A stretch of 64,000 nt of DNA. Source: Azolla caroliniana. Its lineage: Eukaryota; Polypodiophyta. The stretch is taken from NCBI GenBank assembly GCA_043228905.1, contig JBHGNT010000015.1, positions 15,934,001-15,998,000 of the forward strand, given 5' to 3'. How positions within the stretch are numbered: the first letter of the stretch is position 1; each line of letters starts with the position of its first letter. Positions 31,302-42,300 of the stretch are shown one piece after another. Made by a program: the position numbers and the translations under genes. Below the pieces are notes generated by a model, which did no database searches, was not told the origin of the DNA, and saw only the letters and a program-made list of their open reading frames with translations.

Positions 31302-31911
31302 GCATGGCTGTGTGGACGTTTTCGGATGTACGTGCGCATGGACGTCTTCGGATGTATGCGTGTGTGCAAGTTTCGGGCGTACGCGTGGACAGCATGGCTA
31401 CGTGGACGTTTTCGGACGTACATGCGCATGGACGTCTTCGGATGTATGCGTGTGTGCAAGTTTCGGGCGTACGCGTGGACGTTTCGAACAGACGCGTGTG
31501 TGCGGATAAGCGCGCGGATGCGTGGATGCGTACACTACGGTGCGGTTGAGACTTTTGCGCGCGGATGCGTACACGGTGCATGTTGGACGTGCACGCGTGT
31601 GCATGTGCATGGCTGTGTGGACGTTTTCGGATGTACGTGCGCATGGACGTCTTCGGATGTATGCATGTGTGCAAGTTTCGGGCGTACGCGTGGACGGCAT
31701 GGCTGCGTGGACGTTTTCGGACGTACGTGCGCATGGACGTCTTCGGATGTATGCGTGTGTGCAAGTTTCAGGCGTACGCGTGGACGTTTCGGACGGACGC
31801 GTGTGTGCGCACGCGCGCATGCGTGGATGCATACACTACGGTGCGGTTGAGACTTTTGCGCGTGGATGCGTACACGGTGCATGTTGGACGTGCGCGCGCG
31901 TGGATGCGTAC
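31302..31911. repeat. Higher-order CpG-rich tandem repeat (90-bp units within a 305-bp unit)
   Basis: A 90-bp unit (core gtggacgttttcggatgtac) starts at 31302, 31392, 31607 and 31697. Two 90-bp units plus about 125 bp form a 305-bp higher-order unit present twice (31302-31606, 31607-31911). The sequence is rich in gcgtgtgtgc-type alternating purine-pyrimidine runs. It is open in several frames on both strands, giving long Cys/Arg/Val-rich translations that I do not regard as genes. Confidence 0.9.
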
Positions 31912-32069
31912 ACTACGGCGCGGTCGGGACGCGCGCATGCGTGGATGCGTACACTACTACGCGGTCGAGACTTTTGCACGTGGACGCGTCTACGGTTTGG
32001 TTGCGACGCACGTACGGATTGCACACGGGCTAAACTTTATGGATGATTGTGTCATTTGGCCGAATTATA

Positions 32070-32205
32070 CGGACAATCGCATGCAACCAAAAACCAAGGC
32101 CATGCAACTAAAAGTAAAAGGCATGCATCCAAAAATGGAAGCATGCAACTAAAAGTAGAGGCCATGCAACTAAAAATAGAGGCCATCCAACTAAAAGTGG
32201 GGATG
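32070..32205. repeat. Degenerate short tandem repeat (catgcaactaaaag)n
   Basis: About seven to nine imperfect copies of an approximately 20-bp unit of the form ggcatgcaactaaaagtaga. It lies in the Gyp-B solo LTR and is absent from the Gyp-B1 LTRs. Confidence 0.7.
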
Positions 32206-32663
32206 CAAAGTAACATTGGGGAGGAGGATCCACGAGGAGCTCAATATGTCCCATTTTTTCCCTCCTAGTTTTTTTTTTTTTTTTTTCCTCCCCCTTCTTT
32301 CTTCTTCCCTCTCGGATTCGAGAAACAAATTATCTCACATATTGATATCAAACTCCTAGCTTTGTTTACTTGATCTTTCTTGTCAAAAATTATCTCTCGT
32401 ATTCAGATCAGACCACTCCTTGCATGGTTGTTGGCTCCTTTCTTTGAAAATTTAATCTCTCATTTCCATACCCAACCCATTGTAACACGATTCTGAAATT
32501 ATAAAGAATAGATTTTCTTTTGAAATAAACTAATGATTTTTCTCTTCCACTTGTCTTATGCTTAAAACTTCCTTGTGTTGTACATGTTGCACTAAATCCT
32601 TCTAGTCCAGAACCCCGGCGGTTCCGTCTCACGATCCGCACATAGTGACGGATTTTCACGACA

Positions 32664-32947
32664 ACGTTCACCATATGCGCCACCGAGTTGGTCCCTCCTT
32701 GCGGCAGGGTACACATCCACACTAGGCCGAGAGGGGTCTGCATCATCGTGATATCCCTACTCTCTACGCCTAGTTGGAATTGATCATATCCTGAGTACAG
32801 ATTGCCAACTGAGTAGATCAACCTTCTAGCGAAGACCTCCACGAACTCATCGATGGTTGGCCTGATCCTTGCATTACGAATGGTCACTTTATTAACAGCT
32901 GCAGGTTCTGAATGAAGCATTGATCTCTTCTTCGGAGCTAAGGGCAC
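32664..32947 (-). pseudogene. Gyp-A2 reverse transcriptase, N-terminal palm
   Basis: Minus strand: VNKVTIRNARIRPTIDEF, SVGNLYSGYDQFQLGVES, LGLVWMCTLPQGGTNSVAHM. Collinear with 16798-17489 of Gyp-A1 and 51859-52200 of Gyp-B1. Interrupted at 32664 by the Gyp-B solo LTR. The upstream RT fingers are missing, and 32948-33112 is a decayed linker. Confidence 0.82.
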
Positions 32948-33112
32948 TGCACACCCTTAAACACTCTTCGACCCACTTATTTTCCCGTCCTCTCACACCG
33001 GTTATAGTACAACCTCAAGTATCGGGGAACTAAAATTTCTTATCTATGGTACACGTATGCGGTTTCTTCGGGGTGTCCAGACTATCGCGGCCCCACGCCC
33101 TAATAGCCCTCT

Positions 33113-33119
33113 CTAAAAA
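33113..33119 (-). promoter_or_regulatory. Candidate -1 frameshift site TTTTTAG (Gyp-A2)
   Basis: On the minus strand the protease frame reads TAT TTT TAG. The -1 frame continues FLERAIRAWG, parallel to Gyp-A1 and Gyp-B2. Confidence 0.45.
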
Positions 33120-34679
33120 TACTATCGGCCATCACTGCCGAGAGATTCGCAGTTACGCTCATGGTTCGGTTGCATAGTCAAAAATTCGACAGAGTGACGT
33201 CTGTCTTGGTTTTTCACCCATTGTCCAACACTTTGGTCTCCATACGAGCTGTCGTAATGTATGGTGCGAGGAAGTCCCCTGCACGAAAAAGTGTTGATCG
33301 ATCTCGACATCACCAATCGTCACACGTACATTCGGGCACGCCGCGTATAGCTCCTCCGTAGCACACGTAGCCACGCATATTTTCCACCCATGCTTGGCGT
33401 TGATTGGCCGCTTCCCCTTTTCGTAGAAATCCATGGACATCAGGTTGATTTCGGATCCATGGTCTATCTGGGCCACCGCCGGCTCTTGAACGTTCCCAAT
33501 CTGGACGGGTGTTTCCGTAGTTGCTCTCGCCCAATGTAGGTTCGAGTAGTGGCTATACGCCAATTCATCTTCGACGGTCGTGTCATCTAAGTACGCCGTT
33601 CGCACTTCCACGGGCTTTTGCGGTTCCGTCTCCGTCGCGAGCCTTTTACGCCTCCCTAGGTCTACGATGGAGTCATGGAACTCCTTGGTAATTCCCAACA
33701 CTTCCCTCAAAGACAACTCCACTCTTTTGTCGAGGATTCATTCTTCAAGGACTTTCCGTATGTCTATAGCCTTCTCTATTTCTGAGCCTTGCTGGTAGCC
33801 CGCCAGTTTCAGTCTTTCTTGTGAGCCGGGACAACCAGCAACATTTCTCTTCGGCACACTCCACGTCTCGTACTTGCTTATCTTCCACTAGAACCTCGTA
33901 CTTCTGGTAGGCCACTTCCACAAAACCGGTCTTCTCCTCGACCGGATCGTTCCACCCCGTAACCTCCCGGACCCACTTCTCCGCGCGGTCCGCTTCTTCC
34001 TTCCTCAACCGTCCTCCAAAAAATCCTTCCAAAACTAGTGGCCAAAACCTAGAGACTTTTGAATTCGGGTCGTTGTCGCCTCCGACCCGGATATTGGCTG
34101 ATGTCAAATAATGGATGGCCTCAGCGTGTTGCGTCGTGGCTTCTTCCATTAATCGTTTCATTCCGCCCCGACCGGTATTCCATCCCAAGGCTTCTCGAGT
34201 CTCACTCGCGTGCACCTACCCATTGCGTAAGTACACCACGTTGCTTCTGAGTGCCTCGCTAAAATCCGCGCAATCTCTTAGGGTGTGGCCAACCGCATCG
34301 CACCACATACATCATTGGTTGACCGGATGCCTTCGGTCACACGACTATTCCCCACTGTCTCTCCGAGCCTGCGTGATCTAGAGGTTCCATACCATCTTAG
34401 TGAGCTCTTCTAGGTTCGTGCCTCTGAACGGGCCCTTCACCACATCAGTTGAGACCGTACCGAACTCAATCCACCTTCACATCTCTTCTGTTCGAACCCG
34501 AATCGGTTCTTCAAGTTGTCTTCCCACTGTCGGTCTTGCTACCAATGGGCCCTCTTCTCTCCACTCACACCGTAAGTCGAAACGGCTGCAGACCCTTTTT
34601 ACCATGGCCTAGTTGGCCGTGAGCCCATCGTCCATCTCCAATAGGGGATCCAACTTCTCCCAATCCTATGTGTCCACGG
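33120..34679 (-). pseudogene. Gyp-A2 gag C-terminal half and protease (broken)
   Basis: Minus strand. 34263-34679: gag end with MVKRVCSRFD and a zinc knuckle CMWCDAVGHTLRDC, with several stops. 33745-34215: NTGRGGMKRLMEEATTQHAEAIHY linker and a charged region. 33159-33722: LREVLGITKEFHDSIVDL, HWARATTETPVQIG, protease core IDHGSEINLMSM with Asp intact, GWKICVATCATEELYAACPN, and the closing PNHERNCESLG. The gag start is at 56067-56525, on the other side of Gyp-B1. Confidence 0.83.
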
Positions 34680-35851
34680 TGTTGTGAAGATTTTCGCCAA
34701 TGGTGTGAAAATTGCGAGGAATGTCCAAAATCGAGTGTGGTTCTTTATACAAGACATAAAACAATGATAGTGAATATACTATTTTCGATTAGCTTAATAT
34801 CTTGGTACGGGAAGATGGAGGTCTTCAAGAGATTCCGAATGTACTTTACTACATTTGAAACGAACAAATAAATGTCAAGTTATGCGAATGTGAAGTTTGA
34901 GAAGAAGAAGAGAAAAACAAAAAACTATGAGATATCCCACATAGAAAGGACAAATCAGGATCCCACAGTATATAAGTAAAGCCAAAACTTATCACTTTTT
35001 GTTATGAGTGGAGCACAGAATGTTCTTGGGCTAAACTATGGCTTAACTACTCGTAATGGTTTTGGCGGAGCCGGAACCCAAACCGGCACCGGACAATGAT
35101 GGAACCGGAATCGGAACAGACGGATGGCGACGGAACCAAAACCGACATCGAAACCGGAACCGGAACGGATAAACCGGATCACCGGGTCGGAAGCAGACCG
35201 GATAGACGGATCGATCAGAGAGGTTGATCGCGACGATTTCGGTGTGAAACAAACAAAATCATCTAAACTGAAAAACCTATTAGAAATTTGTAATCAAAGG
35301 GATGCAAGCAAGGCTTGAACCTTGCACCTCCAAGGTTGGAGGCCATATACTTACCACTAGACTTAGTCATTTCCTTAAAAATGTTTTTTCTATCGTTATA
35401 ATTTTATATGTAAATTCTCATATTAGAGCTTGATTGAGTGACATGGTTATCATGCATCACATGTAATGCATGAGCGCCAAATGGCAAACATTCATCACAT
35501 GCATTGTATGCAGGTCTTGTACCATCACATGCATCATATGCATGGGGCCGTTTATAAAAGAGTGGATGAAGAAGAAAAAATGGAGCGATGTATTAATCAA
35601 GAAAATTAAAAGTAAGAAATTTGTTATCCAATTGATGTATCAATCTTGTTCTTCAAATCTAAAGTCAAGAGTTCAATCTTAATCTCTCTCAATCTAAAGT
35701 CAAGCGTTCTATCTTATCTCAATCTCTCTCTCTTTTTCAATCTATCTTAATTCCTTTCTTGCTAAAGCTAGTGCAAACTTCGAGTCCTTCCAGTCCAGAA
35801 CCCCGGCGGTTCCGCCTCACGATCCGCACGTAGTGACGGATCTTCACGACA
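34680..35851 (+). repeat. Gyp-B1 5' LTR
   Basis: Aligns end to end with 54853-56061. Contains tatataagtaaag (34971) as a likely TATA box, an antisense tRNA-like module (35301-35370), and a ctcaatctctctctc pyrimidine run near the 3' end. Confidence 0.88.
35301..35370 (-). repeat. tRNA-like (SINE-type) module in the Gyp-B1 5' LTR
   Basis: On the minus strand a box A-like TAGTGGTAAG (35350-35359) and a box B-like GGTTCAAGCC (35312-35321) lie about 43 bases apart, with a hairpin CCTCCA/TGGAGG between them and a T-arm-like stem around box B. It lacks a proper acceptor stem. The same module is at 55451-55520. Confidence 0.5.
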
Positions 35852-35859
35852 TAATTAAG

Positions 35860-35877
35860 TGGTGAACCCAACGTGAA
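35860..35877 (+). other. Gyp-B1 primer-binding site
   Basis: Reads tggtgaacccaacgtgaa, 8 bp inside the LTR end. Closely similar sequences follow Gyp-A3 (46796) and Gyp-B2 (47691). A tRNA ending ...GGGTTCACCA is implied; I cannot name it. It is not the initiator Met type used by the copia elements here. Confidence 0.6.
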
Positions 35878-35928
35878 AGAGGCGGTAGGAAGGATCAAGT
35901 CGAGGATCAACTGATACTTGGAGATGGC

Positions 35929-37278
35929 ATCCTCAAGCAATCAAGCGGGAGAGTTCAAAAGGTTGATGTTGATCGTCGAACAAATGATGAGATCTCGGGA
36001 CAACGATGCGAGCGTGAAGAAGGCCATCGACCGTGTCGTTGAGCTCGAGGGTCAATTTGATGGAAGGAACATTACAAAGTTCCTTGATGCATACAAAAGG
36101 GAGATGAATCAGAGGTCAAATCACAAGTTTCAAGAGTGGTCGCCAACAACACCCAAAAGCGCGTCATCGAAGAAAGGAAGACAACATGGTCGGAGTTCAA
36201 GAAAGCAATATTAGCGGAGTTCGCGATAAAAGATTTGTCGAGGATGACTCGACATACCTTGATAAAGTGGATAGAAAAGAAGAATAAGAGGATGAGCACT
36301 TCAAGGGTGTATGACGAGTTCGACCAAATGTTTCGTCGTCCCCCCGCCACAGACCAAGTGCTACTTGAGGAGGGCAAAACTTTGTACTTCCTAAAAGTTG
36401 TGGATATGAAGGATAGACTAGAACTGGGTACTCTCCTTGAAGATGATACCCAAGCGAACGAGCTTGTGGCAGACTGGGTTGCGGTGAAGCGGGCATGCAA
36501 TAGGCTCAACAAGCGTCGTTAGTGGGTTGATGACACCAACTTGGCAGGATCGACTGTCGTGGAGAAAACAAGACAACTGAAAGTAGCTGAGCTGCCCAAA
36601 CAAAGCAGCCCAGAAGAAAAGAAGATTGATGATGACATCATCGAAGAACTAGCGAAGAAGTTCAAGATGGTTACGCTATCCAACATGAATCGTCGGGGCC
36701 CCAAAGGAAAAGAACCGTTTAGATGCATGTGGTGTGATAGCATGAACCACATGAGAAGGGATTGCGTGAGCCTTTGAGATGCCATTCGACAAAATATCGT
36801 ATACATGGATGGCAACATGATCTGCACGAGTGAGACTAGAAGACCCCTGCGGGTGAATTTCGGAAGAGGGGGAATGAAGAAATCTATGGAAGATGTTGAG
36901 GCAACTCATGTGGATGCGATGCACTATGCTACATCGGCTGGAATTAGAGTTGGAAAAGATAAAAATGAAGTTGCTAGAACGGGAACAAAGTTTTGTTCTA
37001 CCGTTGTCAAGTATGAGAAGAAAGGAAAAGTCACTTCGAATGAGGTAGAGCTTGCGGATCAAAGTGTACAAAGTATAACCGGATGTTCGGATCCTGTGGA
37101 TGACAACACCATACTCACTGAAATGACGTACGACAACCATGAGGTGTTCGTTGAAGAAAAGAGAAAAAGAATAGAAGAGCAAGGCCCATCAAAAAGACAT
37201 GAAACAAGGAACGCGAAAAAGAAGGAAGATGCGGAAACGAGTCGAGCTTTACAAACGGAGGAACGAGAATCAAGCTGA
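35929..37278 (+). pseudogene. Gyp-B1 gag (broken)
   Basis: Starts MASSSNQAGEFKRLM, with FDGRNITKFLDAYKREM in one frame to about 36120. A frameshift follows, then 36136-37278 in a single frame interrupted by stops at 36520 and 36775: TWSEFKKAILAEFAIKD, VDMKDRLELGTLLEDD, VAVKRACNRLNKRR, the zinc knuckle CMWCDSMNHMRRDC (C-X2-C-X4-H-X4-C), NFGRGGMKKSMEDVE. A charged C-terminal part ends at 37278. The arrangement matches Gyp-A gag but uses its own sequence. Confidence 0.85.
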
Positions 37279-37308
37279 GAAGGGGAGTCAAGCAAACGAG
37301 TCAAAGAA

Positions 37309-38214
37309 ATGGTGCAGCCCGTGAAGGTTGGTGTCTATGACCCCGCTCGGAAGACAAGAACTATGCCTACCTATAAACTAAAGTCGGACATAGAACAAAT
37401 GACAGACTTGAAGAAGATTCTCGAGGAACGTGTTCTTGATAGCCACGTGACCTTGTCCTTGAGGAAATTTCTTGGCATTACGGAGTTCCATGATATGATT
37501 TTAGATCTCATAAAGAGAAAGAGGCAACAGTAGGACGAAGAAGAAGAGAAGCTACTAAAAGCAAAAGTGAATGCCATAACGATGGCAAGAGACGAAATCG
37601 AGGAAGATATGGTGGACAGACACTATACTCAGCTTCATTGGGCTCGAGCAACGACGGAGACGGAAGTCAAGTTGGGGGAAAGAAAAGAGACAGTCGTAGC
37701 GTTAATAGACTATGGGTCCGAAATCAACCTTATGTCAACTTAGGTCTACAGGAAGGGAAGATGGCCCATAAATACAAATCATGGGTGGAAGATCTGTGCT
37801 GCTACGAAAGCTACCGAAGACTTGTATGGGGCATGTCCTAACATCCGCATCACAATTGGCGATGTCGAGATAAATCAACATTTTTTTGTTCAAGACTCGG
37901 CGTCCCATCCCATCATTCATGGGCAACCATACATAACATCATCACGGATGGAAACCAAAGTGTTCGACAATGGTTCGGCATTCTCTCGAGTTAGGAGTCT
38001 TGATGGGAAGAAGGTCGTACAATTCTTGAGTGTACGTGCCAACCATGAAAGGAATCAGGATCATCTCAGAGGAGATGCTTCGGATTTTCAGAGCGGACTA
38101 TTGAAGCATGGGGCACAAATAGTCCGAGCAATCACAAGTCCCCACAAGAAAATAGAGCACGTGGATTGCAAGGAGAAGCAACATGTGTCACACCTAGTGG
38201 CGCATGTAAACTAG
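37309..38214 (+). pseudogene. Gyp-B1 protease region (broken)
   Basis: Same frame as most of gag. YKLKSDIEQMTDLKKILEE, LRKFLGITEFHDMILDLI, a stop at 37531, HWARATTETEVKLG, protease core LIDYGSEINLMST (Asp intact), a stop at 37741, GWKICAATKATEDLYGACPN, PYITSSRMETKVFDNG, RANHERNQDHL. The frame ends at 38214. The RT-linker frame (GEATCVTPS...) overlaps in the -1 register. Confidence 0.83.
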
Positions 38215-38849
38215 TACTACCCAACAAAAAGGACAAGCGTCGGATACAAGACTTCCAGAAGATGCTGAAAGAAGAAAACATAATAGAAGAAGAAGAATTC
38301 GTGACTCATATTATGGAAGAAGATGGAAACCAAAGTGTTCGACAATGGTTCCGCATTCGCTCGAGTTAGGAGTCTTGATGGGAAGAAAGTCGTACAATTC
38401 TTGAGTGTACGTGCCAACCATGAAAGGAATCAGGATCATCTTAGAGAAGATGCTTCGGATTTTCAGAGCGGACTATTGAAACATGGGGCACAAATAGTTC
38501 GAGCAATCACAAATCCCCACAAGAAAATAGAGCATGTGGATTGCAAGGAGAAGCAACATGTGTCACACCTAGTGACACATGTAAACTAGTACTACCCAAC
38601 AAAAAGGACAAGCGTCGGATACAAGACTTCCAGAAGATGCTGAAAGAAGAAAACATAATAGAAGAAGAAGAATTCGTGACTCATATTATGGAAGAAGATG
38701 GAAACCAAAGTGTTCGACAATGGTTCCGCATTCGCTCGAGTTAGGAGTCTTGATGGGAAGAAAGTCGTACAATTCTTGAGTGTACGTGCCAACCATGAAA
38801 GGAATCAGGATCATCTTAGAGAAGATGCTTCGGATTTTCAGAGCGGGCT

Positions 38850-39304
38850 TATTATAGATCTTGGTACTAACGTAAGCTTAAGATCAGGATAATGAAAAGA
38901 TAGATAGAAAGGAGAAAGAGAAAGAAGGGTGCCGATCCACCCGACCACCCCCGAGCGAAGGGATCGAGACGGACTCGAGCCTCGATCGGCGTCCCATACC
39001 ACCGCCGTGGCGTCGAGTCGTACCTGGTGCTGGCGCGCTCGCTACAAGAGTTGACCCACCACACGAGCAGAGTCTCGATGTAGTCAAAAGATGATCAAAT
39101 GAGGGTAGCTAGTCCTCTTATTTATAGCGAAACCCAAGGCCCCCAGGCAAGTTCACACTTGACCTAATGGGTTGTCTCAATCCCGAGGATTAAAAGTAAT
39201 CCTCCCCTTCTTTACACTCTCATTTAACCCTCACACTTATCCACGTGTATAGAATACTACGGTAAATTCTTACCACGGGATATTATATGGTCATGCCCGT
39301 AACA
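38850..39304 (-). repeat. Chromo 3' LTR
   Basis: 455 bp. On the minus strand it starts tgttacgggcatgacc and ends ctataata rather than the usual CA. Flanked by the target duplication at 38845-38849. Confidence 0.93.
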
Positions 39305-42300
39305 TACTCCCCCTCTTTAAAACATTGCACTCTTGCAATGGAAAGTTAGGGAAGTTAGTTCTAAGAGTATTTTCGCGTTCCCATGTGGCATCTTTTATTG
39401 ATTTATCCATCCATTTTATTTTGAATTCTCGGATTTCTTTAGTACGTAATTTTTTTGTTTTAACATCGAGAATTCTTTCTGGTACATGTGGTTTAGAAGA
39501 TAATTCTTCAGAAGTAACCAGAGTTTCAGTCGTAACTGTATTGTCGCCAGAACGTAGAAGTTCTTTTAGACGACTCACATGAAAGACTGGATGAATTCCG
39601 ACACCATCGGGAAGAGCGAGACGATAGGCTGATGACCCAATGCGTTTGAGGACTGTAAAAGGTCCACAAAACCGTGGGGCTAACTTAGCGCACTTACCCG
39701 TAGACAATGTCTTAGAATTGTGAGGTACACGTAAAAATACCTTCTGTCCAGGGTTGAATACACGAGGTTGCCTATGATGATCGGCATAAAAACGCGCTCT
39801 ATCTTGAGCTGTTTTTATATTATCTCGTGCAATATGCAACATATCTTGCATATCCCGAAGAAAGTTTTGCGTACTTCGCAACTCATCATGATGTATATTA
39901 ACATCAATCGGGGCTCGTGGCTGAAAACCATACATCAACATAAAAGAACTATATCCCGTCGACGTATGCTTGGAGTTGTTATAAGCAAACTCCAAAATTG
40001 GGAGATAACGTTCCCATTTTGTTGGTTTTGCACCAACGTATGCTCGAAGCATGTCCTCAATAATTTGATTTACTCGTTCTGTCTGTCCATCGGATTGAGG
40101 ATGATCCGTGGAGCTCATGCTCAACGTAGTTTCTAACTTCTTAAAGACTTGTGTCCAGAAGTCACTAGTAAACTTTGGATCTCGATCACTCACGATATCC
40201 ATCGGTAACCCATAAAAACGAAACAATTCGTCAACAAATTGGTAAGCCAATTCAGGAGCTGTTACCGTGGTTTTAGTAGCAATAAATCTGGCCATTTTAG
40301 TTAGTCGATCAACGACAACCCAGATGGCATCATGACCTTTTTGGGTGCGAGGAAGGCTAACAATAAAATCCATGGATATACTTTCCCACTTATTATTGGG
40401 AATGTCCAAGGGATGTAAAAGTCCTGCGGCTTTAAGTCGCTCGACTTTGTTAACCTGACACTGGTGACATTTAGTCACATAGCTATGTATGTCAGGACGC
40501 ATCTTAGGCCAATAAAATTGAGTGGAGATGAGAACGAGTGTACGATGTATTCCAGGGTGCCCTGCTGAGGGTGCATCATGGCATTCAAAAAGAATCCTCT
40601 TTTTGACCTCGGGTAAATCTGGAACACAAACCTTCCCATTACGGTAGAGCAAACCGTTAGCAATGTGGAAGTATTCCTTCAAGGATGTGGTGGTGTCTGT
40701 TCCAGACTCAACTCTAGCCCAGTATTTTGCGAAATAACTGTCATCAGGATACTTTCCTTGAAGGTGATCATAAAGATCTGATGATATTTCAGTGAAGCTA
40801 AGCGTGTTAACTTCACGGATGCGACTTAGTGCATCAGCGACAATGTTCATGGAACCTTTACGATATCGTATGGAAAAATCAAAGTCCTGGATGAGATCAG
40901 CCCATCGTGCCTTACGACCTTTCAGGTCTTGTTGGTCACAAAAATATTTCAAGGACTCGTGGTCCGTAGTTACCACAAAGTGATTTCCATAAAGATAATG
41001 GCGCCATGTTTTGAGCGCATGTATAACTGCAAATAATTCCTTTTCTTGAACGGTATACCGACATTGAGCAGAATCAAGTTTCTTACTCTCGAATGCTATT
41101 GGTTTACCATCTTGATACAAGACAGCACCTATAGCATAATCGCTTGCATCGGTTTCAACCTCAAAAGGTTTTGAAGGATCAGGTAAAAGAAGTGAAGGAG
41201 CCTTGCAAACTAGGTCCTTGAGTTCCTTAAATGCAAGGTCTAGTGTAGCATTCCACACAATAGGTTTTGTAGACTTACGCGTTTGACCTTTTAAAAGATC
41301 AGTAAACGGCATCGTCAATTGGGAGTAATTACGAAGAGACTTTCGCAAAAACCCCACAAAACCAAGGAATGATCGAACTTCTCGAATATTCCGAAGAGTG
41401 GGCCAATGCTTGATTTTCTCAATGCGAGAAGGATCAATTTCAACTCCTCGTTCGGTTATGAGATGTCCTAGATAAGTAATTGATTTCTTGAAGAACTCAC
41501 ATTTTGAGATCTTCGCATAAAACTGTTTGTCACGCAATGTTTGTAAAACAAAGCGGACATGTCTAGCATGTTCTTGTAATGTACGGCTATAAACTAAAAT
41601 ATCATCCAAGAAAATAACGACAAATTTTCCAAGTTGTTCTCGGAAAATGTCATTCATTTCTTGTTGAAAAGTAACCGGAGCATTGGTCAAACCAAAAGGC
41701 ATAACCAAAAACTCGTAATGGCCATAGCGCGTACGAAATGTCGTTTTAGGAACATCGTCCTCACTTATTCGTATTTGATGGTAGCCAGTACGGAGATCAA
41801 GTTTCGTAAAATACCGAGCTCCCTGGAGACGGTCAATTAGATCGTCAGCCCGGGGCAATGGATACGAATTCTTGATCGTCACTTTATTCAAGCGTCGGTA
41901 ATTAATACACATACGCCATGTGCCCTCTTTCTTTTTAACCAAGAGAACTGGTGCACCCCATGGAGATTTACTATAACGTATATAACCCATTCGTAAATAG
42001 TCCTTGAGTTGCTTAGATACCTCATCTTCTTCGGATCGACTTAAGCGATACGGAGGTATACTTATTGGTGCAACACCAGGTACAATATCTATACGATGGT
42101 CTATATTACGTTTAGGAGGTAACCCATCAGGTAGTTCACTTGGAAAAACATCATGAAAATCATTTAAGATTTCATCAAGTTGTTGTTGTTCAAAATATGT
42201 TAATTGAATCGGGACATTATCGATATTGTAAACGTGAATGTCCGGATCAAGTACACAATAAAATAACGTAGAACAAAACAACTCGGATATTGATGGACAC

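Larger units (their letters stand above)
30929..32663 (+). mobile_element. Gyp-B solo LTR with a large internal repeat array
   Basis: Starts tgtcgtgtggtttttcac and ends ttttcacgaca. Both ends match the Gyp-B1 LTRs (34680-35851, 54853-56061), as do internal blocks (cccacatagataggaca, gatccgcacatagtgacgg). Length is 1,735 bp versus about 1.2 kb because of an array at 31230-32030. It sits inside Gyp-A2 RT, whose peptide AHMVN...MNKVL is split. The flanks show an imperfect 4-bp duplication (gcgt/acgt). A polypyrimidine/poly-T tract (about 32254-32300) and the catgcaactaaaag repeat (about 32070-32205) lie in its 3' half. Confidence 0.85.

Noticed and set aside
31200-32152. Several long overlapping open frames on both strands encoding Cys/Arg/Val-rich proteins
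   Set aside because: They are produced by the tandem array being open in many frames at once, lie inside an LTR, and show no domain.
35301-35370. Functional tRNA gene in the Gyp-B1 LTR
   Set aside because: Spacing is tRNA-like, but there is no acceptor stem and the copy at 55451-55520 has diverged at box B; kept only as a tRNA-like module.
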